Of a stretch of DNA of 64,000 nucleotides, positions 22,741 to 33,855 are shown piece after piece; within the stretch, counting starts at the first letter, position 1, and each line of letters opens with the position of its first letter. The notes beneath the pieces were generated by a model, which was not told the origin of the DNA, ran no database searches, and saw only the letters and a program-made list of their open reading frames with translations. Source of the stretch: Nannobrachium achirus (taxonomy: Eukaryota; Chordata; Actinopteri; Myctophiformes; Myctophidae); NCBI GenBank assembly GCA_963921795.1, contig OY997640.1, positions 53,850,321 through 53,914,320 of the forward strand. The letters run 5' to 3'. The position numbers and the translations under genes were made by a program.

Positions 22741-23011
22741 GAAAAATCGTGAAAATTTGTGCAGGTCACGATTCTATAAAATGTCTTCTAAATCCTTCTA
22801 AGGTTTTTTTTTTTTTTTTTAACCTATGTTTCTATGTCAGTGGTGCTCAAACCTTTTCCTGTGAAGGACCCCCAAAATGATATGTATTTGGCCACGGACC
22901 CCCATCTCAACATATTTAGTACCAGGGACCCCCAGAAGCAAAATCTTAGTTTCGTTTTTCACTTAAAAAATACATATATTCAAAGATTTGCAAACATTTT
23001 CACGACTTTTC

Positions 23012-23061
23012 AAAAATAGCAGATAGTGCCGCGCTGCGAGGCTTGTATATCTGCTATTTTT
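23012..23061. repeat. Dispersed palindrome copy, partly deleted
   Basis: The left arm is shortened to AAAAATAGCAGATAGTGCC; the right arm GGCTTGTATATCTGCTATTT is intact. Confidence 0.8.
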
Positions 23062-23940
23062 CAATAGATAAAGTATGAAATAATTAAGGCCCCTCCACCT
23101 TGGGCCCTAGTAACTCAGTCCCAACCCCCCCCCCCCCCCCAGTGTGACGCCCCTGTACACACGCACACACAAGCATGCACATCCCTGTCCTAAGGCTCCT
23201 GACACCGTGCTGGGTCTGGTCCTGTGATCTGGATTGAAATTCGCCAGTGAAACTATATGCAATGCACTCCTGCTATTGAGTAAATGCAATAGAGCTGGCC
23301 ATGAATGAATACCAGGTGCTCTTAACAGGCTGGACTGGGCTGCATTTACATGGAGGCGACTGGCTACTTTACTACCATTCAGATAAGACCACTGATATGG
23401 AAATGTAACAGTTTTTCTCTATAGCACCCAAAAGTTTGTTTTGATATCTTTCAGTCGTTAGCCTTTATTCAAAGTGCTTGTGATAGTAGGTACCTTTGTG
23501 GTGCTTCAGTATGGATTCTTTTGCGTTTTCTGCTGAGTTTTCGCTTTCTGAATTTCATTTTTATTTTATTTTATACTATAGGCCTAACATGATAGTTGTG
23601 TTTATATCCATATGAAGACACATAGCTTTGTTTATCTATATACTGTATATGTTAATTACATCATGTGAAAGGAGTTGATTAGACTTCCTTCGTTATATAA
23701 CGGTATAAGAATCCCTTGACAACAGATCTAAAAGAAAAAAATCTCAAATGTCAGCTTTCCTTTCAAGCTTGCTAATTCTCTTTCCCATTATTATGACATT
23801 TTGGGCTGTCAGCTATCACATTATTGTCAACAGATAGTGATCAGCTCTGAGTATGTAAGGTATATTTCATTATAAAATAATGCAGAACATAAATGACAGC
23901 CACTTCGTCAAATGTTTAGCTTTCATCTTTTTGGAAGTAA

Positions 23941-23941
<1 letters not shown>

Positions 23942-24007
<66 letters not shown>

Positions 24008-24013
24008 CGCTTG
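23942..24013. repeat. (GT)n(GC)n microsatellite
   Basis: About 28 GT units end in GCGCGCGCGCGC, a strong Z-DNA type sequence, about 250 bp before the cxxc4 coding exon. Confidence 0.95.
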
Positions 24014-24263
24014 TGCGGGTGCGCGTGTGCGTGTGTGCGTGTTTGGGTTGAAGGGATGAGGAACATATAGGGGGAAATAATTTATGATGTATTTGTTGTA
24101 TCTGTAATTATCGTTTGTTTCATTTTTAGCACCGTGGAAGGCAAACCAGGATGGTATCGCATTGTTGGTAACCAGCTTCAATTTTGACAAAGGCCCACAG
24201 TGACCCTACTCTCTTCTCATTAGCCCTCGACCTCGCCCCCTCCTCCCTCCCTTTCCCCCAGCC

Positions 24264-25112
24264 ATGTCAAGCATAAACGCAGCGCTTTGCATTGAAAATG
24301 CACAGGCAAATGTAGATGTGTCCGCCCTGTTGCAAAAGGATAACCTGGATGGTGGATTAAGTCAGCTTTTGGATTACAATGCAGAGATGGAGAGGTACCG
24401 GTCATTTGCGAACTTTTACAAAACCAATGGGGCATTTCCACAGACGGCCAAGATTGCCCGCATCACAACACCCATTTTCCCCAGCGCCCGGATCGCCGGC
24501 ATGTCCCCGTGGAACTGTGATAACGCTGCCATGCTTTGGGGGAGGAAAACGGCAGCGGCAATAAACCCTAATAGGACCGGCATGCATAGAAATGACTCCC
24601 AGAGGCCGGGGAAGCCTGGCGTGCCGCCAGAGACGCTGCAAATGGCAAATAATAATTTCCTCTCTACCTTATCCCCCGAACACTGCAGACCTCTGGCAGC
24701 GGGAGGAGAATGCATGAACAAGCTGAAATGCGGCGCTGCTGAAGCAGAGATAATGAATCTCCAGGAACGCGTTGGAACTTTTTCCGCCATTCCGGGTTTA
24801 GGGGGCATCTCATTACCTCCCGGGGTCATCGTCATGACAGCCCTTCACTCCCCCGCAGCAGCCTCGGCGGCAGCCGTTACAGACAGTGCGTTTCAAATTG
24901 CCAATCTGGCGGACTGCCCACAGAATAATTCCTCGGCATCCAGTGGAAACCCGGCGAAGAAGAAGAGGAAAAGGTGTGGGGTCTGTGCGCCCTGCAGGCG
25001 GCTAATCAACTGCGGCGTGTGCAGCAGTTGTCGGAACCGCAAAACGGGCCACCAGATCTGCAAGTTCAGGAAATGCGAGGAGCTGAAAAAGAAGGCCGGC
25101 TCATCGCTGGAG
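24264..25112 (+). CDS. cxxc4: CXXC-type zinc finger protein 4 (Idax), main coding exon
   Basis: The exon encodes 283 residues. Most of it agrees with the vertebrate CXXC4 proteins I know: [65 protein letters not shown] and [12 protein letters not shown] are recognisable. A basic KKKRKR patch (residues 232-237) leads into the CXXC zinc finger (about 238-271), with eight cysteines in [16 protein letters not shown] and QICKFRKC order. It has KTGHQ instead of the KFGG seen in longer CXXC types. The family binds CpG-containing DNA, interacts with Dishevelled to damp Wnt signalling, and in mammals recruits and destabilises TET2. ATG 24264 follows a strong acceptor (AG at 24260-24261). Met107 matches the start of the short mammalian form, so two starts are possible. 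The exon ends GGAG|GTGAGA in phase 0. The usual short C-terminal exon (ending AFRWFF) was not found in the window. Confidence 0.95.
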
Positions 25113-25118
25113 GTGAGA
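25113..25118 (+). other. cxxc4: Splice donor after the CXXC exon
   Basis: CTGGAG|GTGAGA fits the vertebrate donor consensus and falls where mammalian CXXC4 leaves its main exon, just before the RTPVPS tail. In-frame reading beyond it runs into a poly-C tract (25138-25154), so read-through is unlikely to be the product. Confidence 0.85.
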
Positions 25119-25314
25119 ACCAGGGGAGGTTGCACACACCCCCCCCCCCCCCCCTTCCCAGCCCCCCACCCCTTTTCTTTTGTTATTATCCCCCTTGCAC
25201 TCCAAAGCATTAACCTTTTCATCCAGTCACGTTTCTAAGCCCTTGAAAATTGTTTCCATGCCCACCCATGCCTGAACGACCCCCCCGGCTTCTCAAATCT
25301 GCCTACCCGCCTAG

Positions 25315-25530
25315 CCTAATTGGCAGTAATTAGGGGTGTTTGTGCGGAGCGCAAGCTGAGCTTGGCTCAGACACCCCTAATTGCTGCCAGTCAGCGCCGG
25401 GGCTGGAACGCATCCGAACAACCCTGGGCTTGGCTCAGCTCCAAGGCAAGGCTGGGAAATGGTTTTTCAGCAGCGCAGAGCCATCCCTCTCTCTGCACTC
25501 GGTCATTTTAACCAATTATGGAAACCGTCT
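25315..25530 (+). promoter_or_regulatory. Candidate conserved intronic element with hairpin
   Basis: A low-repeat, balanced block about 200 bp past the donor. GGCAGTAATTAGGGGTGT (25322-25339) pairs with ACACCCCTAATTGCTGCC (25371-25388) with one mismatch. Inside, GAGC/GCTC and CAAGCT/AGCTTG extend the stem. The 67-nt fold could be a small RNA precursor or a regulatory element with TAATTA-type homeodomain sites. No homologue is recognised. Confidence 0.4.
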
Positions 25531-25539
25531 CTAGACGGG

Positions 25540-25625
25540 GCGGGAAAGGGGGGAGGGAGGTGGTGGTGGTGGTGGGGGTGTAGGGGAGAAGGGGGGGGGG
25601 GGGGGGGGCGTTGTGTGTGAGAGAA
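25540..25625 (+). repeat. G-rich tract with quadruplex potential
   Basis: GGTGGT units and a run of about 20 G (25588-25608). Confidence 0.85.
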
Positions 25626-25724
25626 TCAATATCCCACAAAGCCTCAGCCTCCGACCACCGGGAAGATGCTGAGAGCGATGGCAGGGGCTGCTGATGGTGT
25701 TTCTCAAAACACCATCCCCAGTAA

Positions 25725-25745
25725 CCCCCCCCCCCCCCCCCCCCC
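25725..25745. repeat. Poly-C run
   Basis: About 20 C in a row, a likely length-variable site. Confidence 0.9.
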
Positions 25746-26418
25746 ATACACACACGCTCCAACACCACCACCTCACGTAGGGGAGGGAGGGGATTGAGCC
25801 GCTCCAGTAGACCGATCTTCCCACTGATCCTATATGAATTGATTGCGCATATGAGGGGGTTGAGGTGAAATCATTTTATATTCTATTTGGGCCGCATTAT
25901 GGGCCAAGTATAGATCAGTCTAGTGAGTGATGCACAGAATGGGTTGGGGATGGGGGGCTGGGGGGGGGGGGGGTGAGAATGCAACCAAATCAGTGTGACA
26001 GGGGCACTTCCTGCACAACTCCTAGACAAAGAGGGAAGAGGAAAATATACATTTGCCACGAATGTAATTGACAGGTAGCGGGAGCGTTCATTGGAACACA
26101 TTGAAAGGGTGGCGTTGCTTTTAATTGCTGTATTTGTAATTGATTTATTTAGGGGCTGACATTTACTGCATCGCAGGACTGGCGCAGAATTCTAATTGTG
26201 AAGTTGGAGCTAGGGTGGCGTTCATCCTGGCAGTCTGAACGGCCACTATGACTCTACACCAGCCCTGTATGGATGAGTCACCCACCGACAGATGCACCCT
26301 GAGGGCCAGATGATTGGGCTAATTAATTAAGTTATTACACGGAATAAAAAGAGGTTAATCATGAAATATTACTTAGCCACTTAAGCACTATGTGCTTCCG
26401 TCGTAGGACAAATAGCGG

Positions 26419-26525
26419 AAATAGCCGATCTAGACGCTCTGCGGACTTATTTGTAGATCTGCTATTTTGGCCGGTAAATTGAACAGTTATGAATTTGTCC
26501 AATATAGGGACACTAGGGTTGAATT
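26419..26525 (-). repeat. Inverted copy of the AACCCTAGTGTCC-palindrome repeat
   Basis: Palindrome arms AATAGCCGATCTAGACGC and TTTGTAGATCTGCTATTTTG (26419-26468) are followed by GGGACACTAGGGTTGAA, the complement of the lead sequence at 18068. Confidence 0.7.
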
Positions 26526-27339
26526 GGTGTGATTAATCACTCTACCTTACATACAGTATGATTTGTTCCTTCACAATGTGTCAGTCATGGCTTTAGAACC
26601 AGAGAAACCTTTTGTTTCTCATTGGGAATTCATTGTTTTGCTTAGTTCTTCCATGAACATTGTCACATTGTCACCATGCCTCTCTCTGTTATAAAGCACT
26701 GTGTCCAGTGCACACAGCATGTCGTTGTGAAACTGTGAAAATATGAATAATAGATCACAAACAATGCACTTTACCTGAGTGTGTGTGCTCATACATGTCC
26801 TAGAAGACCATGTTGTGATGAGGGAGTGAAAGGGAATATAACACATAGTTACTATTTATTTATTCATATGTTTTACGAGGCATTATATACGGTATGTCCA
26901 GAGCACAGTGTGTTAGTTGCTGGGATATTTTCTATTATGCTGGTTCAAGCTTGGATGTTTAGGTGTGTCCAGTGTGACTGGACGCTGTCATGTGTTGCAG
27001 TGTAAATGCCAGTGTTTGGTGATTTCAGTTGCAGTCATGGGTTCTTTGCTGGGGTGGACAGAGCTAATAAGTGATTGACAGGAGACATTGAAACATCAAC
27101 TCAGTTAACCATTAAAAAACGGCTAAAATTAGAGAAATCATCATACATATTCAAAATGTGAACTCTAGTCATATTTTCTAGACAAATGTTTTGGGGATAT
27201 GCAGAAGACAGTGAATCTTTTTTTCTTCTTCTACTTCTTCTCTGTGTAGTATGCCTTTTTTTTCATTTTACCTGTAAATTCTTTGTTTGCTAAAGCTTTT
27301 AACTGAAGTCTCAAGCCTTAACCACTTAATCACAGTAAT
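26526..27339. other. No feature seen
   Basis: AT-rich, apparently single-copy sequence with no gene evidence. Confidence 0.35.
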
Positions 27340-28610
27340 CAGCGATTCCCAACCTGTGGGCTGTTAGGGTATTGCAAGTGGGCCCCCACATCATTGGCAA
27401 AACACTAAAAACTAATGATAACACAAACCACTTAAACCCTCTATACTTATAGAGGAGGAAAAAACCCTAAAAAAGAGCCTTAGTTTTTGAGGTACCCCTA
27501 CCCGGGGTAGAACAAAACGCGACATAGTTTTTTCATATCTTTAGGATGTCCCCTTCATGAAATGGATTGTCCCAAGTTTTACTTTGACTGCAAAAGTCAT
27601 GAAATTGATCCATGAAGGGACTCATCACATAGGCAAAAAAACGCCTATCATGAAAGATGGAGTTCCAAGTCAATCCTTTGTCATTTTCTACCTGCAGGTT
27701 GTTTTTACCTCATACTTGCACAGATGGTCTACAGGTAGTGTCCTTACATCCCAGAACAATCAGAATGCAAAAATATGGTTCCGTTTTGAATCTGCAGCCT
27801 TTTATATAAGGACTTTCTATAGGCGGAAATTACATTTCTAAGGAATGTTCCCCTGTAAGTCTGGTGATAATCTTCTATAAGGGGTAGAACAAAACGCGAC
27901 ATAGTTCTTTCAAATCTTTAGGATGTCCCCTTCATGAAATGCACTGTCCCGAGTTTTACTTTTACTGCCAAAGTCATGAAATTGATCCATGAAGGGACTC
28001 ACCACATAGGCAAAAAACGCCTACCCTGAAAGATGGGGTTCCAATTCAATCCTTTGTCATTTTCTACCTGCAGGTTGTTTTTACATCATACTTGCACAGA
28101 TGGTCTACAGGTAGTGTCCTTACATCCCAGAACAATCAGAATGCAAAAATATGGTTCTGTTTTGAATCTGCAGCCTTTAATATAAGGACTTTCTATTGGC
28201 GGAAATGACATTCCTAAGGAAGAATCCCCTGTGATCCTGGAGATAATCTTCTATAAGGGGTATAGTACAAACCCTGACAGTGTTTTTACTTGTCCTCTTC
28301 ATGAAATGGATGGTCAGTAGTTTTACTTTTTCTGCAGAAGTCATGAAATTGATCCATAAAGGTACTCACCATAAAAAAGCCTACCCTGAAAGATGGAGTT
28401 CCAAGTCAATCCTTTGTCATTTTCTACCTGCTGGTTGTTTTATCTCATATTGCACAGATGGTCTACAGGTAGTGTCCCTACATCCCAAGGCCTAATTCTC
28501 TTCACCTCAAAAGCAGCAAACATATTGTTCTATAAGCAGTCTATGGTATTCAGACTTAAATGCAGTACAGTATGTATGTAAGCCTATATTCAGTAGAATA
28601 CACTACACTT

Positions 28611-29913
28611 TGTGCGCCATTCTTAATGCCAAATAATCAGCAGCCTTTTCTCATTTTAATTTATTTCTTTTTCAATCAACTATTTTGAGCAGTGTAAGGG
28701 AGACTGACCAATGTTTGATTATTTGGCATGCAGTAAGCCAAAGCTTCTCAGATCCTGAAGTTCATGAATGTGCTTCGCCAGCTTGTTGAAATCTGTATTA
28801 TTGCTTGCTTATTCTGAACAGGCTGCTCGTTGCATTGCATCCAGTCAATGCGTGCCATGCTAGAAGACTCTCACACAAAGCCACTCCCAATGTATTTGTA
28901 ATATCAGACATTGGGATGTATCGTTGTCTATCCCATGACCAGCATGCATGAAAATGGCAGCTATTCCTAGGAGTTGTTGACTGACATAGTACTAGTAGAC
29001 GAGCAACACAAGTATATCCATAGTACTGTACATATAAATTAGGTCAGGGTCTGAGAACCTTTGGCTTGACAGATAGTCTACCTGAGGCTTCAGGATGTTC
29101 AAGACAATATGCCCTCACTCTCTATGGCCTAAAAAAGAAGGCAAGGGCCAGGTGGGTTCTAGTCTTGATGAGCTCCGTTGTATTCTTGCATCAACGACAG
29201 ACATGCCAGTCTCACATCTGCCTCCCACTGAGGATATTTTTGAATGTTCAACAGGCTATGTACCAAACTGGTACAGTATATGGTACCACAATCATGTCCC
29301 CAAACCCCTTTTGTGGAATCCAGTTGGGAAGGGTTGGATGCTAAAGGATACATCACTAAAGCCTGTCCTGTTCAAAAAATAGCCTCCACCAAGCAGTAAG
29401 AGACCTCACCCAACTCTACTGCTATGATAAGGATTGTCGCAGTCAAAGTAGTACGTGCCTCAATGTCTCTCTGTGGGATTGTGTTGTACATAATATTGCT
29501 CCTGTATTTACAGTACATTGCCTGTAAACTAAAATAAACAAGAAATGACACAATCCTTTTACACCAGCTTGTGCCTTGTGGACCAGCCTCGACTGTGGAG
29601 CATTGTAGTGGCCCTAGGTTGTAATCCACTGGGAACTGAATTCCTTCTTACCGTTTATATTATAATAATATATACCATCATACCATATTTATTACCATAA
29701 CATAAATAGTAAGACGGAATTCAATTAATCCATTGACCAGCCATTGACCAATAGATACACAGCCGATTACGTCACAAAATCTCCTGACAAAATTAAAAAT
29801 CACACTCAAATTAGTTGTTGATATGAAAATATTGAAAAAGAAATAAACGAAATAAATTAAAATGAGAAAAAGCTGCTGTTTGATTATTTGGCATGCAGTA
29901 AGAATGGCACACA
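28611..29913. mobile_element. Inner 1.3-kb TIR element within the foldback
   Basis: TGTGCGCCATTCTTAATGCC with TAATCAGCAGCC (28611-28655) is mirrored by CTGCTGTTTGATTATTTGGC with AGTAAGAATGGCACACA (29872-29913). Another direct copy of TTTGATTATTTGGCATGCAG lies at 28715. It encloses the transposon-type frame at 29095-29382. It may be the core of the foldback or a separate insertion. Confidence 0.65.
29095..29382 (+). pseudogene. Remnant of a DNA-transposon-encoded protein, C-terminal part
   Basis: The 95-residue frame contains a SSLDELRCILAS segment, LPPTEDIFE, and NHVPKPLLWNPVGKGW. From memory this order (LPPT..., P.P..W.P.G.GW, then a Cys-rich end) recurs at the C-terminus of uncharacterised proteins encoded by fish repeats. 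A Cys-containing segment (YCYDKDCRSQ) follows in another frame near 29419-29450. The N-terminal catalytic part is missing. No host function is suggested; the family name is unknown to me. Confidence 0.45.
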
Positions 29914-31466
29914 TATATAGAAAAACTCTTGATTCACAATACAAGCATATTATGACATATTCTTCTGGTTTCTTTTGGTTGTTGGTGTATTCCCTATTGA
30001 CAATCTGAATGGAGTTTGTTAATTTGTATTGATAATGAGCACCTTATCGATCCTGCTTATTGACCCATGGGCTTTTATCGAGCCCACTGTTGAGCGCTTT
30101 ATAATATTTTGTGGGAAGATGTGAGATGTGAGATTCTGAACAGAACTGGTATCTTTTTGTATTGGCCAGTTGTTGTGAGTCTGAGTTTGTCTATGAGGAT
30201 GAGAATTGACAAAAGTAAAAGATGTTGTCATTTAATATCTTTGGAAAATCATTCATTAGTGTGCAGTAAGTGTTAAATGGCTATATATTATGAATAGCAC
30301 TGTAACAATGTATTGATCGCCTCTTGTCTTGATTATTTAAACATGATCTCATGGGCCGCTATGCTTAATAACAAGCTTGATAAGCCCAAAGCTTATTATA
30401 GGCCCTTGTTTCCAGCTCCTTCCCTACCAGTAAGTGGAAATGGTGTATGAATAACTTGTGGGGATATTTCTGCACTTTCTTGGTAAATCACTTTTTTGCA
30501 TTCTGATTATTTTGGGATTTAAGGATGCTACCTGTAGACCATCTGTGCAAGTATGAGGTAAAAACAACCAGCAATAGAAAATTACAAAGGATTGACTTGG
30601 AACTCCATCTTTCAGGGTAGACGTTTTTTGCCTATGTGTTGAGTCCCTTCATGGATCAATTTCATGACTTTTGCAGTAAAAGCAAAACTACTGACCATCT
30701 ATTTCATGAAGAGGACAAGTAAAAGTTATGAAAAAACTTTGTCATAGTTTGTACTACCCCTTATAGAAGGATTACAGGGGAATTTTCCTTAGGAAAGTCA
30801 TTTCCGCCTATAGAAAGTCCTTATATAAAAGGCAGCAGATTCAAAACGGAACCATATTTTTGCATTCTGATTGTTCTGGGATGTAAGGACACTACCTGTA
30901 GACCATCTGTGCAAGTATGATGTAAAAACAACCTGCAGGTAGAAAATGACAAAGGTTTGACTTGGAACTCCATCTTTCAGGAAAGGCGTTTTTTTGCTTA
31001 TGTGGTGAGTCCTTTCATGGATCAATTTCATGGCTTTTGCAGTAAAAGCAAAACTCGGGACAATCCATTTCATGAAAGGGACATCCTAAAGATATGAAAA
31101 AACTATGTCGCGTTTTGTTCTACCCCGGGTAGGGGTATGGTCAACTTCTGGCCTATTTTTTCCTCTACTATTATAGGACATGAGTCACTGGACATTTTCC
31201 ACTAATAGGAATAGGGATGCTGGGGTTCAAGTGGTATAGAAAGAAATACTGTAAAAAAAAAAATAGGAACATAATTCTATGCTACATTGGTTCAAGCCGT
31301 AACATGATCAATGTGTTTATCAACATCGGATTCGATTTGATTGATCGTTAAAATAAACACGAGAATCCACTGATTGGCGGACGTGTTAAGTGTTCTGATG
31401 GGTCGCCCACGAATGCTTTCAAGACTTTCAAGTGGGTCCTGTTTGAGAAAAGGTTGGGAACCGCCG

Positions 31467-32325
31467 CCCCTATTTACTTTTTGACCGTAGTTCTCCTTCG
31501 GTCTATACTTGGTCCTCTTATTTTTCTTCTTTCTCTACACCAAAACTCTTTGCCCCAAAAGTACACGATCTGTTGTGAGCTTGTAGATCAATTGTTTTCA
31601 CCAAAAGTTAACTTGTTATGACATGCCTAGAATAGGAACACTATAGGGTTCTGTGCCTCTACAGAAGCTGTCTACAACATCATATTGCAATTATTATTTT
31701 TGAATATTGTGATTGATTGGGGATACATGGTTTGGACATATTTACATTTACATTTATATCTTTATGCATAATTTAGTTTCTCGGAAATTTGAGCTACTAA
31801 TACACTAAGGGGCTTGATTGAAATGAAAGATTATCCCAACATGCAACTTTGTCAGACAGACATTATCTACACTACAGCATCAGAGAACATTTAGGATGGC
31901 ACGGTGTCTGAAACACCTTTTCCTTCCCTGCTGTTATACTGTATTTGTCCTTTGCACCAAATCCAGGGACTACAGTACAGATGGACATTTCCATTGTAAA
32001 TTTACAATGTTATATTCATTTTTCCTGTTGCTGTACAAGGAAAAGAAAAGCTCAATAATCATTTGATTTCCAAAACACTGAACATAAGCGTTCACAATAA
32101 GCCTCATCAATATCGCGGACAAAATATACAGTGTACAGTGTATAGCGATTGTACTATGAAATGTGATAAGTGGGGAAACTTATTTTAACATATAGTATAG
32201 ATTCTTCAGCACTTGGATGAATTCAAGCTGGTTGATGAAATATGAAATGTAATGTTGTGGTGCTGATTGTAATGAAACAGTTAGATTTGTTTACCAAGGA
32301 TTCTGCACAGCAACAGTGGAAAAAT

Positions 32326-32357
<32 letters not shown>

Positions 32358-32425
32358 TGGGTGTTTACTTTTATTACTATCTGATACAGTTACGGTAGGC
32401 TTACAATTAGGAAAAGATTCAAGTA
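31467..32425. other. Mostly featureless; half palindrome copy
   Basis: TTGTGAGCTTGTAGATCAAT (31573-31592), then ATGCCTAGAATAGGAACACT and ATAGGGTT, is an inverted relic of the palindrome repeat. A short (GCGT)n tract lies at 32327-32360. No gene evidence. Confidence 0.45.
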
Positions 32426-32490
32426 GACAGCCCTTTATTGATCCCAAAGCGGAAATTCAGCAACTGCAGTTAGGATACAGAAATAAATAT
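32426..32490 (-). repeat. LINE-like 3' tail, minus strand
   Basis: The complement reads GCTGAATTTCCGCTTTGGGA then TCAATAAAGGG, matching the tail at 61258-61290 (GCTGAATTTCCCCCGTGGGA, TCAATAAAGG). This is a common 3' tail in fish genomes. Confidence 0.55.
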
Positions 32491-32540
32491 ACGTTTTAGG
32501 ATTATTGGTAGGTATTATTTTTAGAGGTTAGGTTTAGGAT

Positions 32541-32899
32541 AAGGTGACCATATTTTCAGTCCCCAAAACCAGGACACAACCAGCACACTGTGCACGCCCA
32601 TTAATGCACTTTCACGCACGGTCACATGTATAGGCAACATAGGTGTTGACTGATTGACACGCATCAACAATCAATTCAGACACGCAGTGCAATTGCTTGT
32701 TTTTTCTAATTGGTTAGGTGTTAGCATGTACAGCAACAGAACAGGATAAACTACCATAAACAATTATAATAATTTTAATTGTGGTGAAAACCAGGACATA
32801 TTAGTGTTTTGGGGATATGTGTCAGGACTCAGGGGCCACAAAGCTTGAAATCGGGACAATCCTGGCCATACCGGGACATATGGTCAGTTTGGTCACCTA
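32541..32899. mobile_element. MITE with AGGTGACCA ends
   Basis: AAGGTGACCATATTTTCAG on the left and CATATGGTCAGTTTGGTCAC with CT on the right are inverted. AACCAGGACA and ACCGGGACA lie just inside each end. Non-coding; superfamily not determined. Confidence 0.65.
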
Positions 32900-33059
32900 G
32901 GGTTGGGGTTAGAGTAACCTTGTATCCCAGGCTTGCAATCTCGGATAGAAAGCCTGGGGAACGTTGAAGTGAAAAGTTAATAGAGGGGAGCAGGGCTGCT
33001 GACAGTATGTGCAGGAGCCCTTCCAATAGCTGGGGAGGGCCTAGCCCAGGTGTGCCCAC

Positions 33060-33780
33060 GTTTAACTAACTACATTACTCAGTGAAACAAACATAGCGTC
33101 TGCAGCAAGTAATGGCCAACAAAAACTGTTGATATGTGTAAGTGTTTGTTTATATTGTGCCGTGCATATACCTAAGGCAATGTGTTAATACATTTCTCTT
33201 AAAATCTGTCTGATAGATATAAATTGTTCGATATAATTTAGGTTTGCACGGACTCTGGTACTGTCACCACACAATCACAGTTTAGCCACGCCCCAGTGAG
33301 TGAGCTACTTGCTCATTCAATTCATTGTTTCAAATGAGTGTTCCTCCAGACTTTCTTTCTGAGGGGAGCGAGATTGGAGAGCTGGTCACCTGAGACTAGG
33401 GTTAGAGTCATGTCTGATTTATACAGATACGCACAGATGTCGCAATCCGAAAATTACCGATCTGAAAGCTCACAACGCATCGTCTAACTATAACTCAGGC
33501 TTTAGGGTTAGGGTTAAAAATTCAAAAGATTTGACGTATAAAATTGCTGTGCTAACATATTTATGTCCTCACAAGTCTAGAAATACCAACCAGACTAGCG
33601 TTAGAGTTATGATATACGTATATATTTAGTTGCATGCACGTGTCGCACACCAAAAATAGCCAATCTTCAATGCCAAAACTCTTTGAAGGGTTATGGTTAA
33701 AAATGGCAATTTAAAAAAAATAATAATAGCGTGATTGCTGTTGGTCCGAAGATATTACTTTTCAGGATTCAAATTCAAAA
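33060..33780. other. Low-information stretch with relics of palindrome repeats
   Basis: ATTTATACAGATACGCACAG near 33419 and CCGATCTGAAAGCTCACAAC near 33462 are diverged relics. GGGTTAGGGTTA occurs near 33505. No gene evidence. Confidence 0.35.
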
Positions 33781-33785
33781 ATGGC

Positions 33786-33855
33786 AAAAATAGCTGATCT
33801 ACAAACTCGAAAAGGTATCGCATTGATGCGTTTTGAGCTTGACGATCAGCTATCT
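33786..33855. repeat. Dispersed palindrome copy
   Basis: The arms are AAAAATAGCTGATCTACAAA and GAGCTTGACGATCAGCTAT around ATCGCATTGATGCG. Confidence 0.82.

Larger units (their letters stand above)
22568..23155 (+). mobile_element. Non-autonomous hAT-like element, 588 bp, with nested hAT-like segment
   Basis: The left end CAGGGGTGTCACACCAAATT is mirrored by AGTGTGACGCCCCTG at the right. It sits in CA-rich DNA (CACACACA left, TACACACG right), so the duplication is ambiguous. Inside, CAGTGGTGCTCAAACC (about 22838) starts another hAT-like segment. Two palindrome copies are present (22668-22740, 23012-23061). A fragment ending GGTGCGACACCCCTG at 61138 is the same family. Confidence 0.75.
21263..24261 (+). 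other. cxxc4: Inferred intron 1 of cxxc4
   Basis: Bounded by a GTAGGT donor and a polypyrimidine-CAG acceptor. It contains a CT tract (21583-21619), the palindrome GCCTATGCATAGGC (21977-21990), a CA tract, a hAT-like element, a GT tract and otherwise AT-rich sequence without open frames of interest. Confidence 0.4.
27485..31138. mobile_element. Foldback transposon with tandem subrepeats in its arms
   Basis: The left end TACCCCTACCCGGGGTAGAA (27493) is mirrored by TCTACCCCGGGTAGGGGTA (31119). The left arm holds three tandem units starting at 27504, 27881 and 28257 (period ~377 bp, last one partial). The right arm holds inverted units over about 30525-30760 and 30761-31126. Tandem units inside inverted arms define foldback elements. 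Shared words include TGATCCATGAAGGGACTCA and CAGATGGTCTACAGGTAGTG. The centre carries a second inverted-repeat element. Confidence 0.85.
27340..31466. mobile_element. hAT-like termini around the foldback complex
   Basis: CAGCGATTCCCAACCTGTGG at 27340 is mirrored by AGGTTGGGAACCGCCG ending at 31466, a hAT-type terminus pair with similar subterminal wording (AGTGGGCC / AGTGGGTCC). The flanking 8-mers do not match, so the target duplication has decayed or the ends are from different copies. The foldback complex lies between them. Confidence 0.5.

Noticed and set aside
24261-25112. CXXC5 instead of CXXC4
   Set aside because: The N-terminal and middle blocks ([31 protein letters not shown]) are those of CXXC4.
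24402-25222. Minus-strand frames opposite the CXXC exon
   Set aside because: They are shadows of the cxxc4 coding strand.
25113-25238. Read-through extension of the CXXC frame (VRTRGG...)
   Set aside because: A consensus splice donor precedes it, and the extension runs into a poly-C tract with no resemblance to the known C-terminus.
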